A stretch of 64,000 bases of DNA from an uncultured Prevotellaceae bacterium. GTDB lineage: Bacteria > Bacteroidota > Bacteroidia > Bacteroidales > Bacteroidaceae. A program made the position numbers and the translations under genes. Within the stretch, counting starts at the first letter, position 1. Every line of letters begins with the position of its first letter. Where the stretch lies: NCBI GenBank assembly GCA_902774795.1, contig CACYKA010000015.1, positions 1-64,000 of the forward strand. The letters are read 5' to 3'. Positions 1 to 7,088 of this stretch are shown here, one piece after another. A model generated the notes under the pieces. It searched no databases and was not told the origin of the DNA. It saw only the letters and a program-made list of their open reading frames with translations.

Positions 1-1
1 T

Positions 2-646
2 GCTACGAACTTCGAGATGATGTCGAGGGAAGAGTCTGTTGACTATGACAGCGACGCCCGTCTGACGGAGTGGGCTCGAAAGCTTGACAGGACGAAGGGC
101 GAGCTGTCTATCCAGAAGATTGTTGATGAGCTCTATGACTGGACTGCAAGGCGCATGATGGATGCCAAGGATAATGACTCCAGGGCAGACGAGATGCTGC
201 TGAAACGCTGTGCCTATCATGGCATCAACTTCTCTGCGCCCTTCATCGTGATGCGTCATTGGGAACAGATGAAGCAGGACGGTAACTACTGGTGCGGAGA
301 GTTTGAGACGGACGAGACGGACTGGCGTCTGGCAGAACTGATAACAAACATTCAGTTTGCCTGTCAGAAGTATTACTTTGGAGCAATGGCCGAGAATTAC
401 TTCGACAACAAACTGAGGGATGCCAACGTCAATGTTCAGCGCCGTCAGAAGACCATCGAAGCCTTCAACCGCCTGCCCGAAGAGTTCACGAATGAAGATG
501 TTATGAGGTGCTTTGGACTCAACAACAACGGCTCTGCGAGAAAAAGAATTGGCAGACTTGTCAGTGACCATCTGGTGGAGAAAATCAGAGAAGAATATGC
601 AACCTCACAAGCCCTGTTCCGCAAGACTGGAGTTACTCTTCTCTAG
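2..646 (+). CDS. C-terminal part of a DUF3987/primase-like mobile element protein (partial)
   Basis: The reading frame is open from the first complete codon, so the gene starts upstream of the window; the ATG codons at 17 and 20 are probably internal. The visible ~214 residues are charged and soluble, with no membrane segment. The motif LDRTKGELSIQKIVDELYDW, a segment DEMLLKRCAYHGI and a C-terminal winged-helix-like stretch (FTNEDVMRCFGLNNNGSARK) recall, from memory, the C-terminus of Bacteroidetes DUF3987 proteins found in integrated elements, often with VirE/primase domains. That assignment is a family impression without a catalytic motif, because the ATPase part lies outside the window. 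It suggests a mobile element ends next to glnN. Confidence 0.5.
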   Translation, partial: ATNFEMMSREESVDYDSDARLTEWARKLDRTKGELSIQKIVDELYDWTARRMMDAKDNDSRADEMLLKRCAYHGINFSAPFIVMRHWEQMKQDGNYWCGEFETDETDWRLAELITNIQFACQKYYFGAMAENYFDNKLRDANVNVQRRQKTIEAFNRLPEEFTNEDVMRCFGLNNNGSARKRIGRLVSDHLVEKIREEYATSQALFRKTGVTLL

Positions 647-687
647 GTGTGACAGGGTAGACAGGGTAGACGACGTGACATTTGAAA

Positions 688-723
688 TAACAGTTTAAGA
701 GTTTAAATAGTTTAAGAGTTTAA
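688..723. repeat. 8-nt tandem array carrying stop codons
   Basis: Units of the form AGTTTAAG repeat here, with TAA at 688, 696, 704, 713 and 721 (steps 8, 8, 9, 8) plus a TAG at 708. An 8-nt step also places stops in all three frames. The array starts 42 bases after the stop of the partial gene. Confidence 0.8.
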
Positions 724-727
724 GGTA

Positions 728-766
728 AAGCGGAGACTGCATTTAAACTGATGCGGCCTCCGCTTG
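728..766 (+). terminator. possible hairpin terminator
   Basis: The arm AAGCGGAG near 728 pairs with CTCCGCTT ending near 765, with an inner GCAT/ATGC pairing. The run after it is only moderately T-rich. It may terminate the partial gene. Confidence 0.4.
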
Positions 767-783
767 ATTGTTTATAGACTACT

Positions 784-830
784 GCCGCCGACGCAGGGGT
801 GCGGGGGTGTGCGCGGCGGCTATTTTTGTT
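784..830 (+). terminator. GC-rich hairpin followed by a T run
   Basis: GCCGCCG (784-790) pairs with CGGCGGC (814-820). Three more pairs extend the stem past one bulged A, around a G-rich loop, and TATTTTTGTT follows directly. This is a good intrinsic terminator for plus-strand transcription coming from the left. Confidence 0.55.
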
Positions 831-838
831 CCAAAACA

Positions 839-870
839 GTTCTATTTGGTGTATCTACACCAAATAGAAC
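839..870. repeat. perfect 15-bp inverted repeat
   Basis: GTTCTATTTGGTGTA (839-853) and its exact complement (856-870) are separated by two bases. A second small hairpin (CGCTG-TCA-CAGCG, 873-885) follows, then a partial direct copy of the left arm near 886-905. The block sits between the mobile-element gene and the 3' end of glnN. Confidence 0.75.
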
Positions 871-924
871 CCGCTGTCACAGCGAGTTCTATTATATTTG
901 GTGCATAACGAATACACACCGTCA

Positions 925-3141
925 TTATCGAATGAAAAGCAGTTCGCGATACTTTGGCAGTGGCCAGAGTGAGTCATCGACGATGAGCTCCAGCTTGTCT
1001 ATCTGATAGCGTATCTCGTCGAGCTTTGGCTCTACCGTGTCGTGGTAGGCGATGGCCTTGTCGTGCTCGTCCTCAATCTTGTTTGCGACCTTGCGGGCGT
1101 TGACAAGTTCATCGACCATACACTCTATCTTGCTTGTGCGCTCTGAAATCTCTTCTATCAGCTTGATATTGCGGGCAGAGAGTTTCTTAGTCTGCTCAGC
1201 AGAGAAGACGGCTGTCATATCACCGACATTCTGCAGCAATGCACTCTGGTAGCTGGTAGCAACAGGAATGATATGGTTCATGGAGAGGTCGCCAAGCACG
1301 CGAGCCTCAATCTGTATCTTCTTGGTGTAGGTCTCCCACTTCACCTCGTTGCGTGCCTCAAGCTCTTTCTTGGTCATCACGCCAAGGCTCTCGAACATCT
1401 GGATGCTCTCCTTGTCGAGGTAACGCTCGAAAATCTTAGGACAAGACTTCTCGACATCCAGGCCGCGCTTCTCTGCCTCGACCTTCCATTCGTCGCTATA
1501 GCCGTTGCCGTCGAAGCGGATGGGCTTACAGGTCTTGATGTCTTCACGAAGGATGTCGATGATGGCATGATACTTGGCTGTATGGCCTGTTCCCTCGTAC
1601 TGCTTCTCTGTCTCGGCGATGCGTGCGTCAACGCGCTTCTTGAAGTCAACGAGGGCTTCAGCAACGGCGCTGTTGAGGGTTATCATAGCAGAAGCACAGT
1701 TAGCCTCAGAACCTACGGCACGGAACTCGAAGCGGTTGCCGGTGAAGGCGAACGGAGAGGTACGGTTACGGTCGGTATTGTCGATGAGCAGTTCTGGTAT
1801 CTCAGGGATATCCATCTTCATGCCCTGCTTGCCTGCGATGGCAAGGATATCTTCCTTGTCGGCCTTCTCGATGTGGTCGAGCAGTTCGCTGACCTGACGG
1901 CCGAGGAATGAAGAGATGATTGCTGGAGGTGCCTCGTTAGCGCCCAGACGATGGGCATTGGTTGCCGACATGATGCTGGCCTTCAGCAGTCCGTTGTGCT
2001 TATACACACCCATCAGCGTCTCGACGATGAAGGTAGCGAAGCGCAGGTTCTGCTCTGCCGTCTTGCCTGGGGCATGGAGCAGGATGCCGTTGTCGGTGCT
2101 AAGAGACCAGTTGTTGTGCTTACCGCTACCGTTGATGCCTGCGAAAGGCTTTTCGTGCAACAGAACGCGGAAACCGTGCTTGCGGGCCACACGCTTCATG
2201 ACTGACATGAGGAGCATGTTGTGGTCAACAGCGAGGTTTGTCTCCTCAAAGATAGGAGCCAGCTCGAACTGGTTTGGTGCAACCTCGTTATGACGTGTCT
2301 TACAAGGAATACCGAGCTCAAGAGCCACAATCTCCAGTTCACGCATGAAGGCTGCCACGCGCTCTGGAATGCTTCCGAAGTAGTGGTCGTCCATCTGCTG
2401 GTTCTTGGCAGAGTCGTGACCCATCAGGGTGCGGCCTGTCAGCAGCAGGTCGGGACGTGCGGCATAGAGGCCTTCGTCAACGAGGAAATATTCCTGCTCC
2501 CAACCGAGGTTTGAGGTAACCTTCTTCACGCTTGGGTCGAAATAGTGACACACCTCAGTAGCAGCTACATTGACAGCATGCAGGGCACGCAACAGCGGTG
2601 CCTTATAGTCGAGGGCCTCACCGCTATAGGAGATGAATACGGTAGGGATACAGAGGGTGTCGTCGATGATGAAGACAGGGGATGTTGGGTCCCATGCAGA
2701 ATAGCCACGAGCCTCAAAGGTAGAGCGGATGCCGCCAGAAGGGAATGAGCTGGCGTCAGGCTCCTGCTGAACGAGCAGCTTTCCTGAGAATTCCTCCACC
2801 ATGCCGCCCTTGCCATCGTGCTCAATGAAGGAGTCGTGCTTCTCGGCTGTTCCTTCGGTAAGTGGCTGGAACCAGTGGGTATAGTGTGTCACACCATTCT
2901 CGGTGGCCCACTGCTTCATGCCTGCGGCAACAGCGTCGGCGACATCACGATCGAGGCGTGCGCCATTGTCCATAACATCAACCATCTTTTCATAGACGTC
3001 CTTCGGAAGATATTTGTACATCTTCTCACGATTGAAAACCTTGCTTCCGAAATACTGTGCAGGTCTCTCACTTGGTGCCTTTACGTCGAGTGGCTTCTTC
3101 TTGAATGCCTCACCGACTACTTGAAATCTTAATGTTTGCAT
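925..3141 (-). CDS. glnN: type III glutamine synthetase
   Basis: Catalyses ATP-dependent amidation of glutamate with ammonium in the cytoplasm, the main ammonium-assimilating step beside GOGAT. At 738 residues it matches the long GSIII class typical of Bacteroidales rather than the ~450-residue GSI. Visible signatures are LGWEQEYFLVDEG, the RHNEVAPNQFELAP segment and GINGSGKHNNWSLS, the GSIII catalytic-core motif. The ATG at 3141 gives the usual N-terminus (MQTLRFQVVGEAFKKK). It lies downstream of dapL on the same strand, but 466 bases with a promoter at 3222-3253 separate them, so it probably has its own transcript. The leader contains AT-rich degenerate 7-nt units. Confidence 0.97.
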   Translation of the reverse strand: MQTLRFQVVGEAFKKKPLDVKAPSERPAQYFGSKVFNREKMYKYLPKDVYEKMVDVMDNGARLDRDVADAVAAGMKQWATENGVTHYTHWFQPLTEGTAEKHDSFIEHDGKGGMVEEFSGKLLVQQEPDASSFPSGGIRSTFEARGYSAWDPTSPVFIIDDTLCIPTVFISYSGEALDYKAPLLRALHAVNVAATEVCHYFDPSVKKVTSNLGWEQEYFLVDEGLYAARPDLLLTGRTLMGHDSAKNQQMDDHYFGSIPERVAAFMRELEIVALELGIPCKTRHNEVAPNQFELAPIFEETNLAVDHNMLLMSVMKRVARKHGFRVLLHEKPFAGINGSGKHNNWSLSTDNGILLHAPGKTAEQNLRFATFIVETLMGVYKHNGLLKASIMSATNAHRLGANEAPPAIISSFLGRQVSELLDHIEKADKEDILAIAGKQGMKMDIPEIPELLIDNTDRNRTSPFAFTGNRFEFRAVGSEANCASAMITLNSAVAEALVDFKKRVDARIAETEKQYEGTGHTAKYHAIIDILREDIKTCKPIRFDGNGYSDEWKVEAEKRGLDVEKSCPKIFERYLDKESIQMFESLGVMTKKELEARNEVKWETYTKKIQIEARVLGDLSMNHIIPVATSYQSALLQNVGDMTAVFSAEQTKKLSARNIKLIEEISERTSKIECMVDELVNARKVANKIEDEHDKAIAYHDTVEPKLDEIRYQIDKLELIVDDSLWPLPKYRELLFIR

Positions 3142-3146
3142 AATCT

Positions 3147-3187
3147 TATTATTTAATTAATAATTCATGATGCATAATGCATAATTA
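3147..3187. repeat. AT-rich degenerate 7-nt repeats in the glnN leader
   Basis: Read on the minus strand the leader runs in units such as ATTATGC, ATTATGC, ATCATGA, ATTATTA and ATTAAAT just before the glnN ATG. This is a degenerate relative of the clearer heptamer arrays elsewhere in the window. Confidence 0.5.
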
Positions 3188-3221
3188 TCCTTGACTTTTT
3201 ACCATCTCTGGTTTTCGAGTG

Positions 3222-3253
3222 CAAAATTACGACATTTTGCCATAATACGCAAG
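3222..3253 (-). promoter_or_regulatory. glnN promoter (Bacteroidetes -33/-7 type)
   Basis: On the minus strand CTTG (3250-3253) is followed by 20 bases and then TAATTTTG (3222-3229). This fits the Bacteroidetes consensus TTTG-N19-21-TAnnTTTG with one mismatch. The predicted transcript start leaves a leader of roughly 75 nt. Confidence 0.65.
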
Positions 3254-3284
3254 GATTTTCTCACACTTTGTTTATTTAAAATGG

Positions 3285-3304
3285 TTACAAGTGACATTTT
3301 GTAA
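3285..3304. promoter_or_regulatory. dyad TTACA-N10-TGTAA upstream of glnN
   Basis: TTACA (3285-3289) and TGTAA (3300-3304) flank a centre containing GTGACATTTT. GACATTTTG also occurs at 3231-3240 in the promoter region, and GTCATTTTGC at 3375-3384. A match to GACATTTTGC lies between gltB and amtB, which suggests a shared nitrogen operator; this is inference only. Confidence 0.3.
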
Positions 3305-3410
3305 ACCTTTACATCGTTTTCACTTTCTATTTGTTTACACTTTGCGCCATTTCCGCGCCTTTCCTTAGCAAAAAGTCATTTTGCCCCTTATTGTGCTCGC
3401 ACACAATGAG

Positions 3411-3442
3411 GGTTCCAGGTTTCAGGTTTCAGGTTTCAAGTC
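3411..3442. repeat. 7-nt tandem array (unit AGGTTTC)
   Basis: About four units of AGGTTTC/AGGTTCC lie in the glnN-dapL intergenic region. On the opposite strand the unit contains TGA at a 7-nt spacing, as in the other heptamer arrays. Confidence 0.75.
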
Positions 3443-3492
3443 TATAACCAATGGCGCAGGATGCTCCTTTGAAACAAAAACAGAAAAAAATA

Positions 3493-3591
3493 CCCATGTC
3501 AGCACGAAAGAGCTTACTGACATGGGAGAAAACAACGGCTTTTCTTGCTCTGGCAAGCGACCAAGGTCGAGCGGCCGCTTTGCTTGCAAAG
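3493..3591. repeat. cluster of five short hairpins (REP-like)
   Basis: CCCATGTCAG (3493-3502) pairs with CTGACATGGG (3517-3526). Then four perfect stems follow almost without gaps: CTTGC/GCAAG (3544-3557), CGACC/GGTCG (3558-3569), AGCGGCCGCT (3570-3579) and CTTTGC/GCAAAG (3578-3591). The cluster sits just downstream of dapL and may stop or stabilise that transcript. The CATGTCAG head recurs in the element at 30916-31051. Confidence 0.6.
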
Positions 3592-3607
3592 AACCCTTAA
3601 CCTTTAA

Positions 3608-4843
3608 TCAACCCCTCCCCCACTGTTTTATTCTCTCTAAAGCCTCATCGGTTGCCTCATGTGTTCCGAAGGCCGTAAAGCGCACATAGCCCTCACCGCT
3701 CGGACCGAAGCCCACGCCTGGGGTACATACCACGTTGGCGCCATAGAGCAACTCCTCGAAAAACTGCCATGAAGGCTCACCGCCTGGTGTACGCATCCAG
3801 ATATAAGGAGCATTCTCGCCGCCATAGCACTCATAACCGAGGGAGCGCAGCGTAGCAAGCATCTTATGGGCATTCTCCATATAATAGTCGATGGTAGCCT
3901 GTATCTGTTGCTTACCCTCTGGAGAGTATGTTGCCTCAGCAGCACGCTGGCTGATGTAGCTGGTGCCGTTGAACTTCGTACACTGACGACGCAGCCACAG
4001 CTTGTTCAGAGAAATGCGTTCACCCTCGAAGGTGGAAACGGTGACATCCTTTGGCACTACAGTATAGCCGCAGCGGACACCAGTGAAGCCGGCTGTCTTG
4101 GAAAAACTGCGGAACTCTACGGCACACTTGCGGGCACCGCGAATCTCGTAGATAGAACGAGGTATCTGCGGATCGGTAATATATGCCTGATAGGCTGCAT
4201 CGTAAAGGATGAGCACATCATTCTTCAAAGCATAGTTGACCCACTTACGCAGTTCCTGCTTGGTGATAACGGTTCCTGTAGGGTTGTTGGGATAGCACAG
4301 GTACATCACATCAACAGGACGTCCTGAAGGCAGCGGCGGCACGAAACCGTTCTCTGCGACACAAGGCATATAACGCACATTTGTCCAGCGGTCCTCACGA
4401 TAGGTGCCACAGCGGCCTATCATAACATTCGAATCGATATAGACGGGATAGATAGGGTCTGTCACGCCGATGAAATTATCCCAATGCAGCAACTCCTGGA
4501 AGTTGCCGGTATCGGACTTTGCACCATCGTTGATGAATATCTCATCGATGTCGAGATGTACACCACGCGGCAGGAAGTCGTTCTTCAGTATGGCCTCACG
4601 CAGGAATTCATATCCCTGTTCAGGGCCGTAGCCGTGGAAACCCTCTACTGTTGCCATCTCGTCAGTAGCCTTATGCATAGCCTCAATGACAGCAGGACAG
4701 AGCGGCTGGGTGACATCGCCTATGCCTAGGGAGATAACATCTGCCTTCGGATGGGTGACCTTAAAGGCATTCACCTTCTTGGCAATGTCAGCGAACAGAT
4801 AGTTGTTCTGAAGATTTAAAAAATGAATATTTACTAATGCCAT
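3608..4843 (-). CDS. dapL: LL-diaminopimelate aminotransferase
   Basis: PLP-dependent class I/II aminotransferase that converts tetrahydrodipicolinate to LL-diaminopimelate in one step, bypassing the succinylase and acetylase routes. At 411 residues it has the family's usual length. Visible motifs are ISLGIGDVTQPL near the N-terminus, YPNNPTGT, and the lysine-bearing SFSKTAGFTGVRCGY. DapF, the next enzyme of the pathway, is encoded directly upstream with a 38-base gap, so the two are probably cotranscribed. The dapF-dapL gap is filled by a stop-codon heptamer array that ends just before the dapL start. Confidence 0.96.
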   Translation of the reverse strand: MALVNIHFLNLQNNYLFADIAKKVNAFKVTHPKADVISLGIGDVTQPLCPAVIEAMHKATDEMATVEGFHGYGPEQGYEFLREAILKNDFLPRGVHLDIDEIFINDGAKSDTGNFQELLHWDNFIGVTDPIYPVYIDSNVMIGRCGTYREDRWTNVRYMPCVAENGFVPPLPSGRPVDVMYLCYPNNPTGTVITKQELRKWVNYALKNDVLILYDAAYQAYITDPQIPRSIYEIRGARKCAVEFRSFSKTAGFTGVRCGYTVVPKDVTVSTFEGERISLNKLWLRRQCTKFNGTSYISQRAAEATYSPEGKQQIQATIDYYMENAHKMLATLRSLGYECYGGENAPYIWMRTPGGEPSWQFFEELLYGANVVCTPGVGFGPSGEGYVRFTAFGTHEATDEALERIKQWGRG

Positions 4844-4850
4844 TGTATCT

Positions 4851-4884
4851 AGTTTACAGTTTACAGTTTACAGATTACGGTTTA
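4851..4884 (-). repeat. 7-nt stop-codon array at the dapF 3' end
   Basis: On the minus strand TAA occurs with its forward-strand TTA at 4882 (the true dapF stop), 4875, 4868, 4861 and 4854, exactly seven bases apart. The unit is TAAACTG. Three consecutive units close all three frames before dapL begins. Confidence 0.9.
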
Positions 4885-5685
4885 CAGTTCTATTTCTCCG
4901 TCGAAGACGAAGGCAGCGGGGCCTGTCATATAGACGTGATTATCATTTTTGCTCCATTCGATGCTGAGTATGCCGCCATCCATGATTATGTTACTCTGAC
5001 GTGAGGCAAGACCTCTGAGGCTGGCTGCTACAGCGGTAGCACAAGCGCCTGTGCCGCAAGCCTGGGTGATACCACTACCCCGCTCCCACACACGGGTACG
5101 TATCGAACCGTCCTTCAGAATATGCGCAAACTCTATATTGCAACGCTGTGGAAAAGCAGGATGATTTTCAAGGACTGGCCCTGTCACACCCACCTGGTCG
5201 ATGTCGTCGGTAAAGATAACATAATGAGGATTACCCATAGAGACGAAAGTGCCATCTACCAAGCCCTCGACTGCGACAAACTGTGCCTCATTGTTCAGCA
5301 CAGGCTCAAGCATATCGACAGTAACACTCTCCACGATGCCGTTGACGACGTTCAGCTTCAGCGTCTTTATGCCTGACAGCGTCTGCAAAAGTATCTCCGT
5401 CTTATTTGTCAGTCCGCGCTCGTAGAGATATTTCCCTATGCACCTTGATGCATTGCCGCACATCATAGCCTCTGAGCCATCGGCATTGAAGATGCGCATA
5501 GAGAAGTCTGCCTCAGGAACAGACGACTTGTCTATCAGCACCAATCCATCGGAGCCGATGCCCTTGTGGCGGTCGCTCCACCGTATGGCAGCCTTCACAG
5601 GGTCTGCAACGGGGCAGCATGAGACATCGACATATATATAGTCGTTGCCTGCGCCATGCATCTTGGTAAAGGGTATTTTTGTCAT
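4882..5685 (-). CDS. dapF: diaminopimelate epimerase
   Basis: Cofactor-independent epimerase turning LL- into meso-diaminopimelate for lysine and peptidoglycan. Both cysteines of the two-base mechanism are visible, one in [12 protein letters not shown] and the other in [14 protein letters not shown]. The N-terminus [20 protein letters not shown] is typical, and 267 residues is the normal length. It sits 33 bases downstream of gltD and upstream of dapL on the minus strand, which links glutamate supply (the DapL amino donor) to diaminopimelate synthesis. Its stop codon is the first member of a 7-nt array. Confidence 0.97.
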   Translation of the reverse strand: MTKIPFTKMHGAGNDYIYVDVSCCPVADPVKAAIRWSDRHKGIGSDGLVLIDKSSVPEADFSMRIFNADGSEAMMCGNASRCIGKYLYERGLTNKTEILLQTLSGIKTLKLNVVNGIVESVTVDMLEPVLNNEAQFVAVEGLVDGTFVSMGNPHYVIFTDDIDQVGVTGPVLENHPAFPQRCNIEFAHILKDGSIRTRVWERGSGITQACGTGACATAVAASLRGLASRQSNIIMDGGILSIEWSKNDNHVYMTGPAAFVFDGEIEL

Positions 5686-5718
5686 GCTTTTGCGTTATAA
5701 CGTTATTACGACATTTCG

Positions 5719-7083
5719 TTATTTCGAGAGAAAACGATGAACGGCGGTGGCTGTCTGCTTGCCGCTTGCCATAGCGCGAACTACGAGAGAGGCGCCATTA
5801 GCAGAGTCACCACAGACAAAAACGTTCTTGGGGTACTCAGGATGCTCCGGCTTGAGGAAACCCATAGCCAAGAGACAAAGCTCTGCCTTGATGATTTCGG
5901 GCTTGCCCTTTTCAACCATAATGGGGCGGCCGCCTTCTGGGTTTGGCTTCCAGTCTATCTCCTGAACCTTTACACCAGTCAGCTTGCCATTCTCACCCAG
6001 GAATTCGAGAGTGTTGATGTTCCAACGACGGGTGCAGCCCTCCTCATGACTCGATGTCGTCTTGAGGGTGCGAGGCCAGTTGGGCCAAGGATTCTGTGGG
6101 TCTTCAGGACCTTCAACAGGCTTAGGCATAATCTCTATCTGGGTGACGCTCTTGCAACCCTGACGGTGAGCAGTACCGATACAGTCGCTACCAGTATCAC
6201 CACCACCAATCACGAGGACATCCTTGTCCTTGGCCGTGATGCGCTCATCCTTACCAAACTCTATGCCTGCCAGAACGCGGTTCTGCTGAGAGAGCAGTTC
6301 GAGAGCGAAGTGTACACCCTTGAGTTCACGACCTGGGGCCTTGAGATCACGAGCTGTCGGAGTGCCGGTTGAGATTACGACAGCGGAGAAGTCATTGACT
6401 AGTTTCTCTAGTTCTACTAGATTACCTAGATCAACGGCTACGCCGTAACGGAACTCTATGCCTTCTGCCTCAAGCAGAGCGATGCGGCGGTCGATGATGG
6501 CCTTATTCAGTTTGAAGTTAGGAATACCATAGCGGAGCAGTCCGCCAGCAGCCTCGTTCTTCTCGAATACTGTTACCTTGTAGCCCATTTTATTCAGGTC
6601 GTTGGCAGCAGCCAGTCCGGCAGGACCGGCACCAATAACTGCCACCTTCTTACCATTGCGCTCAATGTCTGTCTTGGGCTGTATATATCCCTCACGGAAA
6701 GCACCCTCGATGATGGCGCACTCATCTTCCCTGTTGGTGGTTGGCTCGTGGTTAAAGCGGTTCAGCACGCAGGCTTTCTCACAAAGTGCAGGACAGATGC
6801 GACCAGTGAACTCTGGGAAGGGGTTCGTGGAAGTCAGCAGCTTAAAGGCCAGTTCCCAATCACCCTTGTACAGGGCATCGTTCCACTCAGGGGCTTTGTT
6901 GCCCAACGGACAGGCCCAGTGGCAGAAAGGTACGCCACAGTCCATGCAGCGTGATGCCTGCAGTTTGCGTTCGCGAGTGCTTAGCGTCTGCTCTACCTCG
7001 CCAAAATCGTGGATTCTATCGTGAATCGGACGGTATCCCGCCTCCTGGCGGTGTATCTCTAAAAATGCTTTTGGATTTCCCAT
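5719..7083 (-). CDS. gltD: glutamate synthase small subunit
   Basis: NADPH-dependent FAD/iron-sulfur subunit of GOGAT that passes electrons to GltB. The start at 7083 (MGNPKAFLEIHRQEAGYRP, 454 aa) is preferred over the longer frame to 7209, because the extra 42 residues overlap gltB and are not family-like. Visible are the N-terminal cysteines CMDCGVPFCHWACPLGN for an iron-sulfur cluster, the dinucleotide motif VIGAGPAGLAAA and a second one, VLVIGGGDTGSDC. The gap to the gltB stop is only five bases, so translation is probably coupled. A CTAG-rich 9-nt repeat is embedded at residues ~218-229. Confidence 0.96.
   Translation of the reverse strand: MGNPKAFLEIHRQEAGYRPIHDRIHDFGEVEQTLSTRERKLQASRCMDCGVPFCHWACPLGNKAPEWNDALYKGDWELAFKLLTSTNPFPEFTGRICPALCEKACVLNRFNHEPTTNREDECAIIEGAFREGYIQPKTDIERNGKKVAVIGAGPAGLAAANDLNKMGYKVTVFEKNEAAGGLLRYGIPNFKLNKAIIDRRIALLEAEGIEFRYGVAVDLGNLVELEKLVNDFSAVVISTGTPTARDLKAPGRELKGVHFALELLSQQNRVLAGIEFGKDERITAKDKDVLVIGGGDTGSDCIGTAHRQGCKSVTQIEIMPKPVEGPEDPQNPWPNWPRTLKTTSSHEEGCTRRWNINTLEFLGENGKLTGVKVQEIDWKPNPEGGRPIMVEKGKPEIIKAELCLLAMGFLKPEHPEYPKNVFVCGDSANGASLVVRAMASGKQTATAVHRFLSK
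6397..6430 (-). repeat. 9-nt CTAG tandem repeat inside gltD
   Basis: CTAG occurs at 6399, 6408, 6417 and 6426, exactly nine bases apart, encoding a leucine every third residue (DLGNLVELEKLVND). CTAG is usually scarce in bacterial coding DNA, so four in 31 bases is striking. The minus-strand unit begins CTAGGTAA, which also occurs in the pyrG 3' repeat. Confidence 0.65.
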
Positions 7084-7088
7084 ACCTT

